64,000 nt of DNA from Thermohalobaculum sp951813525 (GTDB lineage: Bacteria > Pseudomonadota > Alphaproteobacteria > Rhodobacterales > Rhodobacteraceae): assembly GCA_951813525.2 (NCBI GenBank), contig CATOTJ020000002.1, positions 1,302,001 through 1,366,000 on the forward strand, read 5' to 3'. The translations under genes and the position numbers were made by a program. The notes beneath the pieces are model-generated. The model was given only the letters and a program-made list of their open reading frames with translations. It was not told the DNA's origin and did no database searches. Positions within the stretch are counted from its first letter, which is position 1; each line of letters begins with the position of its first letter. Positions 53,508-62,350 of the stretch are shown piece after piece.

Positions 53508-54371
53508 TTACGCCGCCAGTTTCAGTTTCTGAGCGGGTGTGATCCCGCCGATGCCCATGTTTGGGCGTTCGTGATTGTATGTCCAGAGACATCGTGTGGC
53601 CTGGTCCTGAACCTCCTCTATGCTGTTGAAGATTTAGCGCCCTCGCCATTCCTGGCGGACGTTTCGGTTGTAGCGCTCTACATAAGCGTTCTGCTGCGGC
53701 TTGCCGGGCTGGATATATTGGATGGCGATCCGGCGTCTCCCGGCCCAGGTTTGCAGCGTTGCGCTGACATGCTCGGGGCCGTTGTCGACTCTGATCGTAT
53801 CCGGCCTGCCGCGCCATTCGATGATCCGGTTCAGTGTTCGCACAACACGTTCGGATGGCAGTGAGAAGTCAACCTCGATCCCCAGACCTTCCCGGTTGAA
53901 ATCGTCCAGTACATTCAATGCCCGGAACGATCGGCCATCCGCCAACTGGTCGGCCATGAAGTCCACTCTCAGCGATGCTTTGCATCGCCTGTCGTGGCGA
54001 GGCATCAACCAGACCTCGTTTCGTGCGTCTGGAACCGCCAATGGCTCAGGCTTCTCCCGCTGCAATCGTTTGCGAGGTTTGATCCGCAGGTTCAGTTCCA
54101 GTTCGAAATAGATCCGGTAGACGCGCTTGTGGTTCCAGCCAAAGCCCTTGACGTTGCGCAGGTACAGGAAGCAGAGACCGAAGCCCCAGGTCCGCTTGGC
54201 CGTAGTCAGCCGCAACAACCAATCCTCGATCGCCAGGGTCTCAGCATTCAGCTTTGGCCTGTAGCAATAGCAGGTCTCGCTGATGCAGAACGTCCGGCAG
54301 GCCAGCGCTATGCTGACACCGTGAGCTTCGATTGCGTGCAGGGCCATCTCCTTGCGCTGAGATGACCTCAA
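53508..54371 (-). pseudogene. IS3-family transposase OrfB with a premature TAA
   Basis: The frame has the DDE features LNVLDDFNREGLGIEVDFSL (Asp), TIRVDNGPEHVSATLQTW (Asp) and KPQQNAYVERYNRNVRQEW (Glu). After RQEWRGR comes TAA at 53634, and the next codons read IFNSIEEVQDQATRCLWTYN and HERPNMGIGGITPAQ to a second stop at 53508. In the family the TAA position is normally Tyr (a TAC-to-TAA change). The protein lacks its last ~40 residues, so activity is doubtful. Confidence 0.85.
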
Positions 54372-54654
54372 CGCTTTTTCCGAACGCCTCCTTCAGCAAC
54401 TCGTTCAGCATGCTGAGCTCGGCATACATCTTCTTTAGCCGCATGTTCTCATCATCCAGGGCTTTCATCTCGGAGATCATCGACGCGTCCATGCCCCCAT
54501 ACTTCGCCCGCCATTTGTAAAAGCTGGCACTGCTCATACCGTGTTCTCGGCAAAGCTCTGGCACTGATACGCCGCCCTCGGCCTGCTGCAAGATGGCCAT
54601 GAACAGGGCTTCGCAGAACCGTGACTTCTTCACCTGAATCTCCTCATCAATCAT
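54241..54654 (-). CDS. IS3-family OrfA
   Basis: The N-terminal part has the IS3 helix-turn-helix KKSRFCEALFMAILQQAEGG and VSVPELCREHGMSSASFYKW, then a leucine-zipper coiled coil (LDDENMRLKKMYAELSMLNE). The family sequence ends near LLKEAFGKS; the remaining ~40 residues are read inside orfB. A GGAAAAAGC run near 54370-54380 would allow the -1 frameshift that joins orfA to orfB in this family. Confidence 0.88.
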   Translation of the reverse strand: MIDEEIQVKKSRFCEALFMAILQQAEGGVSVPELCREHGMSSASFYKWRAKYGGMDASMISEMKALDDENMRLKKMYAELSMLNELLKEAFGKSVEVISAQGDGPARNRSSRCQHSAGLPDVLHQRDLLLLQAKAEC

Positions 54655-54701
54655 GGCGAGAAAATTCTACTTCCGCACCCCACAACTTTAAGGAGAGATT
54701 A

Positions 54702-55256
54702 CTAAGTGAGCGCGGCTGAAAGATGCGGCTTTCAGGAAAACCGAATTCCTGTTTGATCATGCCCATGAAGGTATTGGTTTGAATTCTTGTTCGATGGCGA
54801 AATTTGGCGCAATACGTCGAAAACGAGCGTGTCGTATATTGAACAATTATTCGAACTGAAAATGGCACTTTTGTCCCCGATTGCAGTCATCATTCTGCGG
54901 TTCCGTAACAGTCTGTTTTTGCGCACAGATACCAGTAGCCTGCGTCCATCGAGGGCCCGGCTTATCCCCGAGATTGCAAGTCCGACCGGACGCTGACGCA
55001 CGGGGTCTGGGCTGGATACCGGCCTTCGCTTTTCCGCATACTTGCCGAAGACCATGGTTTTGTCGGGGATCAAGAAACGTGTGGGATACCGGTGAGCCGC
55101 GGAAATGGGGCGGCGAATGGCGCTGTGCCGGGTCTTCTGCTGCGATCGCGGGCCGACATCGAAACGCGAGCCCGATTTCCCCCTTCCCAATTTCCCCCTT
55201 GACGCCCTGCCCTCTCATGCCTCCACCTGCCTCCGATCAACTGGGGAGGTGCCATC
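54702..55256. other. Intergenic region without a supported gene
   Basis: In these 555 bases short frames on both strands have no ribosome site or homology. The stretch around 55005-55030 (GGGCTGGATACCGGCCTTCG) resembles a dispersed intergenic repeat common in alphaproteobacteria. A strong GGGGAGG ribosome site lies just before 55257. Confidence 0.4.
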
Positions 55257-57647
55257 ATGAAAACCCATTATCGCGCAGTCGTCATCGGGGGCGGTGTTGT
55301 TGGTGCTTCGTGCCTTTATCACCTCGCCAAGTTCGGGTGGTCGGATGTCGCGCTGATCGAACGCGCCGAGCTGACCGCCGGATCGACTTGGCATGCGGCG
55401 GCAGGGTTTCATCCGCTGAATGCGGACCCGAACGTTGCGGCGTTGCAGGCCTATACGATCGATCTTTATCGCCAGATCGAGGAAGAGAGCGGCATTTCCT
55501 GCGGCATTCACCAGACAGGCGGGGTGATTGTCACATCGGACCCGGACCGGTGGCAGAGCCTGAAAGCGGGTTGGGCGATCTTTCAATCGATCGGGGTCGA
55601 ATCCGCCGAACTGGTCACGCCCGAGCGCGCCCACGAGGTTGCGCCCATTGCCGATATGACTGGCATTCTGGGCGGGCTGTTCGACCCGGTCGAGGGTTAC
55701 CTGGACCCGCATGGCACAACCCATGCCTATGCTGGGGCGGCGCAAAAGCGCGGTGCGGACGTGATCCTGCGCAATCGTGTGATTGAGCTGCACCAGACCG
55801 CCGATGGCTGGGATCTGGTGACCGAGAAGGGCACGATCCATGCCGAGCATGTCGTCAATTGCGGCGGGCTGTGGGCCAAGCAGGTCGGCATGATGGCCGG
55901 GGTCGATCTGCCGGTGACGCCGATGGAGCACCACTATCTGGTCACCGAGGATATTCCGGAAGTCGCCGCATTGCCGGAAGAAATGGGCACCTTCGTCGAC
56001 ATGGAGGGCTTTACCTATATGCGCCAGGAGCGCAACGGAATGCTGCTGGGGTTTTACGAGATGAACCCCAAGCACTGGAATATGGAGGGTGCGCCCTGGG
56101 ATTACGGGATGGAATTGATCCCCGAGGATCTTGAACGGATCGAGCATGAGGTCACGACCGGGTTCGCACGGTATCCGTGCCTGGCGAATGTCGGGATCAA
56201 GCGCTGGGTGAACGGTGCGTTTACCTTCACACCTGATGGCAATCCGCTGGTCGGCCCGGTTCCGGGCAAGCGCAACTATTGGGTCGCGTGCGGGGTCATG
56301 GCAGGGTTCAGCCAAGGCGGCGGCGTCGGCAAGACGCTGGCAGAGTGGATGATCCATGGCGAGCCGGAGGGCGATGTTTTTGGCATGGACATCGCGCGCT
56401 ATGGTGCCTTTGCGTCGAACCGCGAGTATCTGCGCCAGACCACGGCGCAGTTTTATTCGCACCGTTTCCAGATGACCTATCCAAACGAGCGGCTGCCGGG
56501 CGGGCGCCCGTTGCGCAGGCCCGGTGCCTATGACGCGATGACCGAGGCCGGGTGCCAGTGGATGGGTCTGTGGGGCATGGAGTACCCGGCCTATTTCGGC
56601 CCGAAAGGCTTTCAGGAGGCGCCGACGCTGCTGCGGTCCGACGCCTTCGATCTGGTCGGCGCCGAGGTGCGCGCGACGCGGGAGGCCTGCGGCCTGCTGG
56701 ACATTTCGGGCTTTTCGCGGTTCGAGGTGACGGGGGGTGGCGCCGAAGCATGGCTGGATCACCTGTTGGCCTGCCGCATACCGGGACCGGGCCGGGTTAA
56801 ACTGGCGCCGATGTTGCGGCCTGATGGCAATTTGAAGGGCGATCTTACCGTCCTGAACTGGGGCGATGGACGGTTTTGGCTGATGGGGTCCTATTACCTG
56901 CGCACCTGGCACATGCGGTGGTTCGACGATCACATGGGCAAGAATGTTGCGGTCGAGGATGTCTCTGACACGATTGCGGGGTTTTCGATCTCTGGCCCGA
57001 ACGCCCGAAAGGTGCTGGACGCGGTCGCCGAGGAACCCGTTGATCTGCCCTTCATGGGGTGCGGTGTCCTGGGGATCGGTATGATCACGGCCTCGGTCGC
57101 GCGCCTGTCGGTTGCCGGGGAACTGGGATTTGAGATCAGTTGCCATGCCTCGGAGCATGGCAGCCTGCGCGAAGCGTTGCTGGCGGCAGGGGCCGAGCAT
57201 GGCATTCGCGAAATCGGGTACTATGCGCTGGACAGCCTGCGGCTGGAGAAGTCCTTTGGGCGCTGGTCGGCGGAATTTACCCAGGACTATACCCCGGACA
57301 TGACCGGTTTGGCGCGGTTCATCGCCGACAAGCCCGATTTTATCGGGCGCGATGCGGTGCGCCAGGCGGCCCCGGCGGAAAAGGTCCTGGTGACGTTGGA
57401 GGTCGACGCGGTTGACGCGGACCCGACGGGGTTCGAGCCGCTCTACCGCGAGGGCGAGATGGTCGGGTTCGTCACGTCGGGCGGGTATGGGCATTTCGTC
57501 GGCAAAAGCCTTGGCCTGGCGCTTGTCACACCGGAAAGTGCGGCGGTTGGAACCGAACTGCAGACTTACATTGTCGGCGTGGAACGAACGGCGCGGGTGA
57601 TCCCGAATTCGCCCCACGACCCGGATGGCACACGGATGCGGGGATAA
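55257..57647 (+). CDS. GcvT-domain FAD-dependent dehydrogenase (dimethylglycine/sarcosine type)
   Basis: The 796-residue product combines an N-terminal DAO domain and a C-terminal aminomethyltransferase domain. The DAO part begins RAVVIGGGVVGASCLYHLAK (FAD dinucleotide fold), continues with AGSTWHAAAGFHPLNADPN, and ends GVGKTLAEWMIHGEP. An FAO_M-like linker follows. The GcvT part has CGLLDISGFSRFEVTG, FSISGPNARKVLDAV, GELGFEISCHASEHG and YYALDSLRLEKSFGRWSAEF. Family members oxidatively demethylate N-methyl amines such as dimethylglycine or sarcosine, and the GcvT part captures the one-carbon unit on tetrahydrofolate. The exact substrate is not defined. It starts after a strong GGGGAGG site and is followed by another FAD oxidoreductase. 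Confidence 0.9.
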   Translation: MKTHYRAVVIGGGVVGASCLYHLAKFGWSDVALIERAELTAGSTWHAAAGFHPLNADPNVAALQAYTIDLYRQIEEESGISCGIHQTGGVIVTSDPDRWQSLKAGWAIFQSIGVESAELVTPERAHEVAPIADMTGILGGLFDPVEGYLDPHGTTHAYAGAAQKRGADVILRNRVIELHQTADGWDLVTEKGTIHAEHVVNCGGLWAKQVGMMAGVDLPVTPMEHHYLVTEDIPEVAALPEEMGTFVDMEGFTYMRQERNGMLLGFYEMNPKHWNMEGAPWDYGMELIPEDLERIEHEVTTGFARYPCLANVGIKRWVNGAFTFTPDGNPLVGPVPGKRNYWVACGVMAGFSQGGGVGKTLAEWMIHGEPEGDVFGMDIARYGAFASNREYLRQTTAQFYSHRFQMTYPNERLPGGRPLRRPGAYDAMTEAGCQWMGLWGMEYPAYFGPKGFQEAPTLLRSDAFDLVGAEVRATREACGLLDISGFSRFEVTGGGAEAWLDHLLACRIPGPGRVKLAPMLRPDGNLKGDLTVLNWGDGRFWLMGSYYLRTWHMRWFDDHMGKNVAVEDVSDTIAGFSISGPNARKVLDAVAEEPVDLPFMGCGVLGIGMITASVARLSVAGELGFEISCHASEHGSLREALLAAGAEHGIREIGYYALDSLRLEKSFGRWSAEFTQDYTPDMTGLARFIADKPDFIGRDAVRQAAPAEKVLVTLEVDAVDADPTGFEPLYREGEMVGFVTSGGYGHFVGKSLGLALVTPESAAVGTELQTYIVGVERTARVIPNSPHDPDGTRMRG

Positions 57648-57664
57648 GGGGATATGGGGACGTT

Positions 57665-58972
57665 ATGACAACAGATTGCGATGCCATCATCATCGGCGCC
57701 GGAGTGATCGGCACGGCAACGGCGTTCGAGCTGGCGAAACTCGGGTATCGAACGCTGAATGTCGATGCGAATGCCGAGGCCGGACATGGGTCGACATCCG
57801 GTTCCTGCGCCGTGATCCGGGTGCATTATTCGACCCTGGAGGGCACGGCACTGGCCTATGAGGCCTATCACTACTGGCGCGACTGGCCGGAATATCTGGA
57901 GACGGCGGACGAGCGCGGATTGGCTGAGTTTCTGGAGCTTGGCTGCGTCGTTATGAAGACCGAGCAGAACGGCCAGATGAAGAAGCATACCGACATCTGC
58001 ACCGAGCTTGGGATCGAATGGGAGGATTGGGATACCGCGCGGCTGCGCGAGCGCCTGCCCCATTACCGGCTGGACCAGTTTTCACCGGCGAAACGGCCTG
58101 AGGATGACGGCTTTGCCGAGCCGAGCGGCGGCCTGTTGCGGGGGGCGATTTATTTCCCGAATGCGGGGTATGTGACCGACCCCGCGCTGTCATCGCACAA
58201 CCTGCAACGCGCGGCAGAGGCCAAGGGTGCCGCCTTTCGGTTCAATGCCCGTGTCGTCGAGATCCTGCAGGAAGACGGCCGGGCCGTCGGTGTCAGGCTT
58301 GCGGACGGCAGCGATATTCATGCGCCGGTGGTGATCAACGTCGCTGGTCCAGCCTCGAACCTGATCAACAAAATGGCCGGTGTCACCGATGACATGACGA
58401 TTTCGACCCGCGCCCTGAAGCAGGAGGTCGTGCATGTCCCGATGCCGGAAGGGTATTTCAATGGGCAGCCGACATTGGTGTCGGATAGCGATACGTTCCT
58501 TTATTGCCGCCCGGAAAAGGGCACGCATCTGCTGATCGGGTCCGAGGATCCGCCCTGCGATCCCCATGTCTGGGTCGATGACCCGGACAGCGACGAATGG
58601 CGGGATTTTACCGAGCAGGGCCGCATTCAGGCGATGCGCATGGCGCAGCGGGCGCCGACCATCGGCATCCCGAATACCGCGCGCGGGGTCGTGGACCTGT
58701 ACGACGTGTCCGACGACTGGATCCCGATTTATGACCGATCGTCACGGCCCGGTTTCTATATGGCCTGCGGGACTTCGGGGAACCAGTACAAGAACGCGCC
58801 GATGGCGGGAAAGATGATGGCCGCCCTGGTTGATTACGAGCGCCGCGGCGGGGATCACGATGCCGAGCCGCTGGTTATGACAATGCCCTATACGGGGCTG
58901 GATCTGGATGTCGGGTTCTTTTCACGGCGCCGGGAGATCAATCAGGATTCGAGCTTTTCCGTTTTGGGGTAG
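57665..58972 (+). CDS. FAD-dependent DAO-family oxidoreductase (sarcosine-oxidase beta-like)
   Basis: The 435-residue product begins MTTDCDAIIIGAGVIGTATA with the FAD-binding Gly motif. GHGSTSGSCAVIRVHYSTLE has the Ser/Arg cluster of the active-site loop; EQNGQMKKHTDICTEL and SGGLLRGAIYFPNAGYV follow. The C-terminal segment is YMACGTSGNQYKNAPMAGKM. It resembles the beta subunit of sarcosine oxidase and related amine oxidases, with flavin bound to one domain. It is 17 bases after the GcvT-type gene, so the two probably handle related N-methylated substrates. It ends convergent to the methyltransferase gene. Confidence 0.88.
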   Translation: MTTDCDAIIIGAGVIGTATAFELAKLGYRTLNVDANAEAGHGSTSGSCAVIRVHYSTLEGTALAYEAYHYWRDWPEYLETADERGLAEFLELGCVVMKTEQNGQMKKHTDICTELGIEWEDWDTARLRERLPHYRLDQFSPAKRPEDDGFAEPSGGLLRGAIYFPNAGYVTDPALSSHNLQRAAEAKGAAFRFNARVVEILQEDGRAVGVRLADGSDIHAPVVINVAGPASNLINKMAGVTDDMTISTRALKQEVVHVPMPEGYFNGQPTLVSDSDTFLYCRPEKGTHLLIGSEDPPCDPHVWVDDPDSDEWRDFTEQGRIQAMRMAQRAPTIGIPNTARGVVDLYDVSDDWIPIYDRSSRPGFYMACGTSGNQYKNAPMAGKMMAALVDYERRGGDHDAEPLVMTMPYTGLDLDVGFFSRRREINQDSSFSVLG

Positions 58973-59010
58973 CGGGCCGGCGCGGCAGAGGCCGGGCGGC
59001 AGGATTGGCG

Positions 59011-60054
59011 TCAGGACCGCGGCATCCTGCGGCAGGCAACCAGGTGCAATTGGTATTGCATGACCGACCGGGAGTGCATGCGCAGGGTCCAGGGCAGATC
59101 GGTTTCTTCTGAAGTGATATCAAAACCGGTCTGTTGCAAAGTCGCCGTCAGGACGGGTTCAGCCGCCCCGCCAAAGGGGCCGCGGTCCGAGTGGCCGCCC
59201 ATCCAAGCCGCCTTTTCCGTTGCCGTTTCCGCCCAGTCATAAGGTGTAGTGAAGAAAGCCGCCGCGCCGTCTGCAAGAATGCGGGCCGCTTCGACCAGCA
59301 TGTTGGTCGGGGCTGCGATACAGTCGACAAGATTGACGGCGCCTGCGCCTGCGAACCGGCCATCGGCGAAGGGCAAGACCAAGCAATCGGCGGCCCAGAA
59401 GTCGACGCGGGCCTTTGCAGCGTCGGCGGGAAGTTGGATTTCGGTCTGGTCATAGACCAGCCCGATGCGCCGCTGTGGGAACGAGGCCCTGCCCTCGACC
59501 ATCAGGCGCTGGGCGAGACGAAGCATCGAGAAATTGAGATCGACGCCCAAAACCGCCCGGCCTGTTCCGGCCATTTGCCAGGTTCCGCGACCGACGGAGC
59601 AGCCAAGGTCCAGCGCCGGGCCATCGCCCGGGGGCGCCGCCGACAATGCGCGGTCCAGAATGGCCAGCAGCGGCGAAGCGGTCCCGCCCGCCCAATCCGG
59701 AAAATGTGACCCGGCATAGAGGCTGAGATGCTGGCGATCGCGATCAAACTCGCTGGCCTGGCCCAGCGCATCGCCCATCGCCCCTTGCAGCGGGACCGAG
59801 AGGTCATCGCGCCGCAAGATCTGGTGCTGGGCACGGGTCAGAAAGTCGGGCGGATCGGGCGTGAGGATCGGAACACCGTCGATGACCGGATATTCCATCC
59901 AGCAGGATTGGTCGGAACAGTGCAATAGGCCCTGCCAGAGATGCCCTGCCCGCATTTCCAGCCGGTCGCCGATCTTTAGGGGGGAATGCGCCTGCGAGAA
60001 GTGCAAGCAGCGCGGACAAACCGGCGCAAGTTCATCGAACAGATCAATGCGCAA
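59011..60054 (-). CDS. Class I SAM-dependent methyltransferase with an N-terminal zinc ribbon
   Basis: The 347-residue protein has a four-Cys ribbon (Cys13, Cys16, Cys46, Cys51), a Trm112-like segment (MEYPVIDGVPILTPD) and a Rossmann methyltransferase core with GPALDLGCSVGRGTWQMA (SAM motif I), VLGVDLNFSMLRLAQRLM (motif II), WAADCLVLPFADGRF and VNLVDCIAAPTNMLVEAARI. The methyl acceptor is unknown. It is the third of three closely spaced minus-strand genes, starting six bases after the PAAR stop. Confidence 0.82.
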   Translation of the reverse strand: MRIDLFDELAPVCPRCLHFSQAHSPLKIGDRLEMRAGHLWQGLLHCSDQSCWMEYPVIDGVPILTPDPPDFLTRAQHQILRRDDLSVPLQGAMGDALGQASEFDRDRQHLSLYAGSHFPDWAGGTASPLLAILDRALSAAPPGDGPALDLGCSVGRGTWQMAGTGRAVLGVDLNFSMLRLAQRLMVEGRASFPQRRIGLVYDQTEIQLPADAAKARVDFWAADCLVLPFADGRFAGAGAVNLVDCIAAPTNMLVEAARILADGAAAFFTTPYDWAETATEKAAWMGGHSDRGPFGGAAEPVLTATLQQTGFDITSEETDLPWTLRMHSRSVMQYQLHLVACRRMPRS

Positions 60055-60060
60055 GCGCGG

Positions 60061-60444
60061 CTATCCGCCGATCATCACGGTGGGGCAACAAGGTGGAATG
60101 ATATTGCCGGTCGGGGACGGAATAGGCGCCACGCATGACGGGTGGGTGGTCATATCGCCGAGACGTGCGGCGGGCAGGTTGCCGACCAGAACGGTCGCGG
60201 ACCCTTTCGTGATTATTCCCGGCCCGGCTGGAACGCAGGGAATCAATGTGCAGGGACGGGTCATGTCGCTGAGGCGCGCTTGCGGCATATTCCCGACCAA
60301 CACCGTGAATTCGCCCTTGATGATATTCAACGGCAGCGCAGGATGAGGGACCGGCGTCGGCGTCGGCGCCGGTGGATGGATCGGCGCATGACAGTGCGGC
60401 GCGGTCTGTAAAACCATATCGCTGATACGGGCTGCGGGAGGCAT
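60061..60444 (-). CDS. PAAR-domain protein
   Basis: The 127-residue protein has two PAAR-like halves. The start is PPAARISDMVLQTAPHC. The centre has KGEFTVLVGNMPQARLSDMT, and the second half has SATVLVGNLPAARLGDMTTH. CCPTVMIGG ends the protein. PAAR proteins cap the VgrG or baseplate spike of type VI and other contractile injection systems, binding zinc through His and Cys. None of the other parts of such a system is visible in the window. It has no C-terminal toxin extension. Confidence 0.85.
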   Translation of the reverse strand: MPPAARISDMVLQTAPHCHAPIHPPAPTPTPVPHPALPLNIIKGEFTVLVGNMPQARLSDMTRPCTLIPCVPAGPGIITKGSATVLVGNLPAARLGDMTTHPSCVAPIPSPTGNIIPPCCPTVMIGG

Positions 60445-60538
60445 GGATTAAACCTTCTGACTTAAACAATGACGCGAGGATACCGGACATGGTTCGGCAA
60501 CGCAACGGATGGCATAGGCAATGTCTGCCGGTTGGCGA

Positions 60539-60850
60539 TCAGGGTTTCAGGACAAACTTGTCGGGCGGGATTGTCGGGTCGAAACTGATCACGATCTGCC
60601 CACCCAGCACGATGACCGGAACCTTGAGCGCTTCGGGCGGCTCGTCGCCGCGCGCCGGGAGGCCGCCCGGCAGAAAATCGCGGGTAGACGTGTGGCCGGA
60701 GCCCATAACCTCGAGCCACAGATCGAAACCGCACATGACGACCTGTGTCGGACCGCCGCGCGCCCGGATCGCCTGGCTGAGCACCTGAAGATTTTCACTT
60801 AACGCGGGCGGCGGCGGGGTTGCGCCGGGTGGTGTGGGCTGGTCCGACAT
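60539..60850 (-). CDS. Small hypothetical protein upstream of PAAR
   Basis: The 103-residue protein has a Pro-rich N-terminus (MSDQPTPPGATPPPPALS) and a compact part with QVLSQAIRARGGPTQVVMCG and VPVIVLGGQIVISFDPTIPP. There is no signal peptide. Its order before PAAR and the methyltransferase suggests a shared operon. It may be a contractile-system adaptor or unrelated; no family was recognised. Confidence 0.55.
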   Translation of the reverse strand: MSDQPTPPGATPPPPALSENLQVLSQAIRARGGPTQVVMCGFDLWLEVMGSGHTSTRDFLPGGLPARGDEPPEALKVPVIVLGGQIVISFDPTIPPDKFVLKP

Positions 60851-60976
60851 GGCGGGTTCTTTTCGGGCAAGGGTTCAGCGTCGGATGGGATGATACGGGC
60901 GGCGGGTCACGGCGTCCAGCATCGCAAACTGGACGCCGGGCCAAAGCTGCGTCACACTTGGCCCATTGGAGGACGC

Positions 60977-62302
60977 ATGGATATTCTTTTTGTCGAGATC
61001 GATACGGAAAAGGAGTGGGCCGTATGCTCTTTGGGGCCCGCTTTTTTGGCGGCGGTTGCGCGGGATAAGGGCCACAATGTTGCGATGATCCGAATTGCGC
61101 AGGATCAGCCTTTGCCCGCGGCCGTGAGCGAGATCCTGCAACGCAAGCCCGATCTGATCGGGATGTCGATGACCACCCGCCAATGGCTGCGTGGGCGCGA
61201 TCTGGCAGGGGCGCTGCGCGCGGCAGGTGGCCCGCCGCTGATCGCGGGCGGTCTGCACGCGACGTTTTCGCCGGAAGATGTGCTGGTCGAGCCCGGGTTC
61301 GATGCGGTGTGTCTGGGCGAGGGCGAGATCCCCTTTGCGGCCCTGCTGGACCATTTGTCCGGCGGCGGCACGATTGCCGATGCGGCGATCCAGAACATCT
61401 GGATCAAGGGCGGGACGCATCCCGGCCTGGCCCCGCCTGTGCCCGAAATCGACGAGGTGCCGTTCATGGCCCGCGATATGCTGGATGAACGCTACGGCGT
61501 CGTTCACATGACGACACAGCGCGGCTGTCCGTTTCCATGCACCTATTGTGCGGCCCGGATGTACGATCAGCTTTATGACGGGATCGGAAAGTACGGGCGG
61601 CGGCGATCGCTGGAAAGCGTGATCAGCGAATTGGAGACGATCCGCGATGCGGACATGCTGTCCTATGTGATCTTTCTGGACGACACGTTTACGATCAATC
61701 ATCCTTGGGTTCTCGAGTTCTGCAAAATCTTTCCCCAGCGTGTCGGGGTCGGATTTTCGATCCATGCACGCGCTGAAACCATGCGTCCGGACCTGATCGA
61801 GGCGCTGGCTCGGGCCGGGTGCAAGCATATCGTCTATGGTGTTGAAAGCGGGTCCGAGAGTGTCCGCCGCGACATCATGAAACGTCCGGTGAAAAATGAC
61901 AGGCTGATCGAGATTTTCGAGCGCACCAAAGACACGGGGATCATGGTCACGGCCAACTATATGATGGGCGTGCCGGGCGAGACGCCCGAGGACTTGCAGG
62001 CAACGATCGATCTGCACAAACAGTTGAACCCGCTCGATTTCGGATATTTCGTGTTTTACCCGTTTCCGGGCACACCATTGTTCCAGACCTGCCGACAACA
62101 GGGATTGCTGCCGGACAACTGGCAGGAGATGCCCGCCAGGCACGATCAGTCGATCCTGGATCTGCCGGATTTAAGCCAGGAAGATATCTCGGCAGCCTTT
62201 GCCCAGTGGACCGAGATCCGGGTCGAGACCGTTGCCCGTAACACCGCCAAGTTGGTGGCCGAGGCTGAAGCCAGCGCGATGGTACAGGCTTCGGCCTGTT
62301 GA
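60977..62302 (+). CDS. B12-binding-domain radical SAM protein
   Basis: The 441-residue protein begins MDILFVEIDTEKEWAVCSLG with a Rossmann cobalamin-binding-like domain (DLIGMSMTTRQWLRG, LIAGGLHATFSPEDVL, DAVCLGEGEIPFAALL). The radical SAM domain has TTQRGCPFPCTYCAARMYDQ (Cys-x3-Cys-x2-Cys for the 4Fe-4S cluster), then FLDDTFTIN, KHIVYGVESGSESVRR and NYMMGVPGETPEDL. The start at 60977 has TTGGAGGACGC upstream. The family includes hopanoid, methyltransferase and bacteriochlorophyll-related enzymes, so the product is unknown. It is divergent from the PAAR-containing cluster. Confidence 0.88.
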   Translation: MDILFVEIDTEKEWAVCSLGPAFLAAVARDKGHNVAMIRIAQDQPLPAAVSEILQRKPDLIGMSMTTRQWLRGRDLAGALRAAGGPPLIAGGLHATFSPEDVLVEPGFDAVCLGEGEIPFAALLDHLSGGGTIADAAIQNIWIKGGTHPGLAPPVPEIDEVPFMARDMLDERYGVVHMTTQRGCPFPCTYCAARMYDQLYDGIGKYGRRRSLESVISELETIRDADMLSYVIFLDDTFTINHPWVLEFCKIFPQRVGVGFSIHARAETMRPDLIEALARAGCKHIVYGVESGSESVRRDIMKRPVKNDRLIEIFERTKDTGIMVTANYMMGVPGETPEDLQATIDLHKQLNPLDFGYFVFYPFPGTPLFQTCRQQGLLPDNWQEMPARHDQSILDLPDLSQEDISAAFAQWTEIRVETVARNTAKLVAEAEASAMVQASAC

Positions 62303-62350
62303 CAGGGTGCGGCCAGGGCCGGTTTTGTGCGCCTTTCCGGCGGCTGCCGA

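Larger units (their letters stand above)
53471..54701 (-). mobile_element. IS3-family element with a stop in orfB
   Basis: The element of about 1.23 kb carries orfA and orfB on the minus strand. Its ends share TAATCyCyCC-like sequence (TAATCCCCCC at 53471 and TAATCTCTCC on the opposite strand from 54701). No target duplication is apparent. It interrupts the LuxR-type remnant. Confidence 0.8.

Noticed and set aside
55215..57617. An 800-codon open frame on the minus strand opposite the GcvT-type dehydrogenase
   Set aside because: It is the high-GC shadow of a gene with clear domains on the plus strand, and its translation is Arg/Pro/His-rich without any motif.
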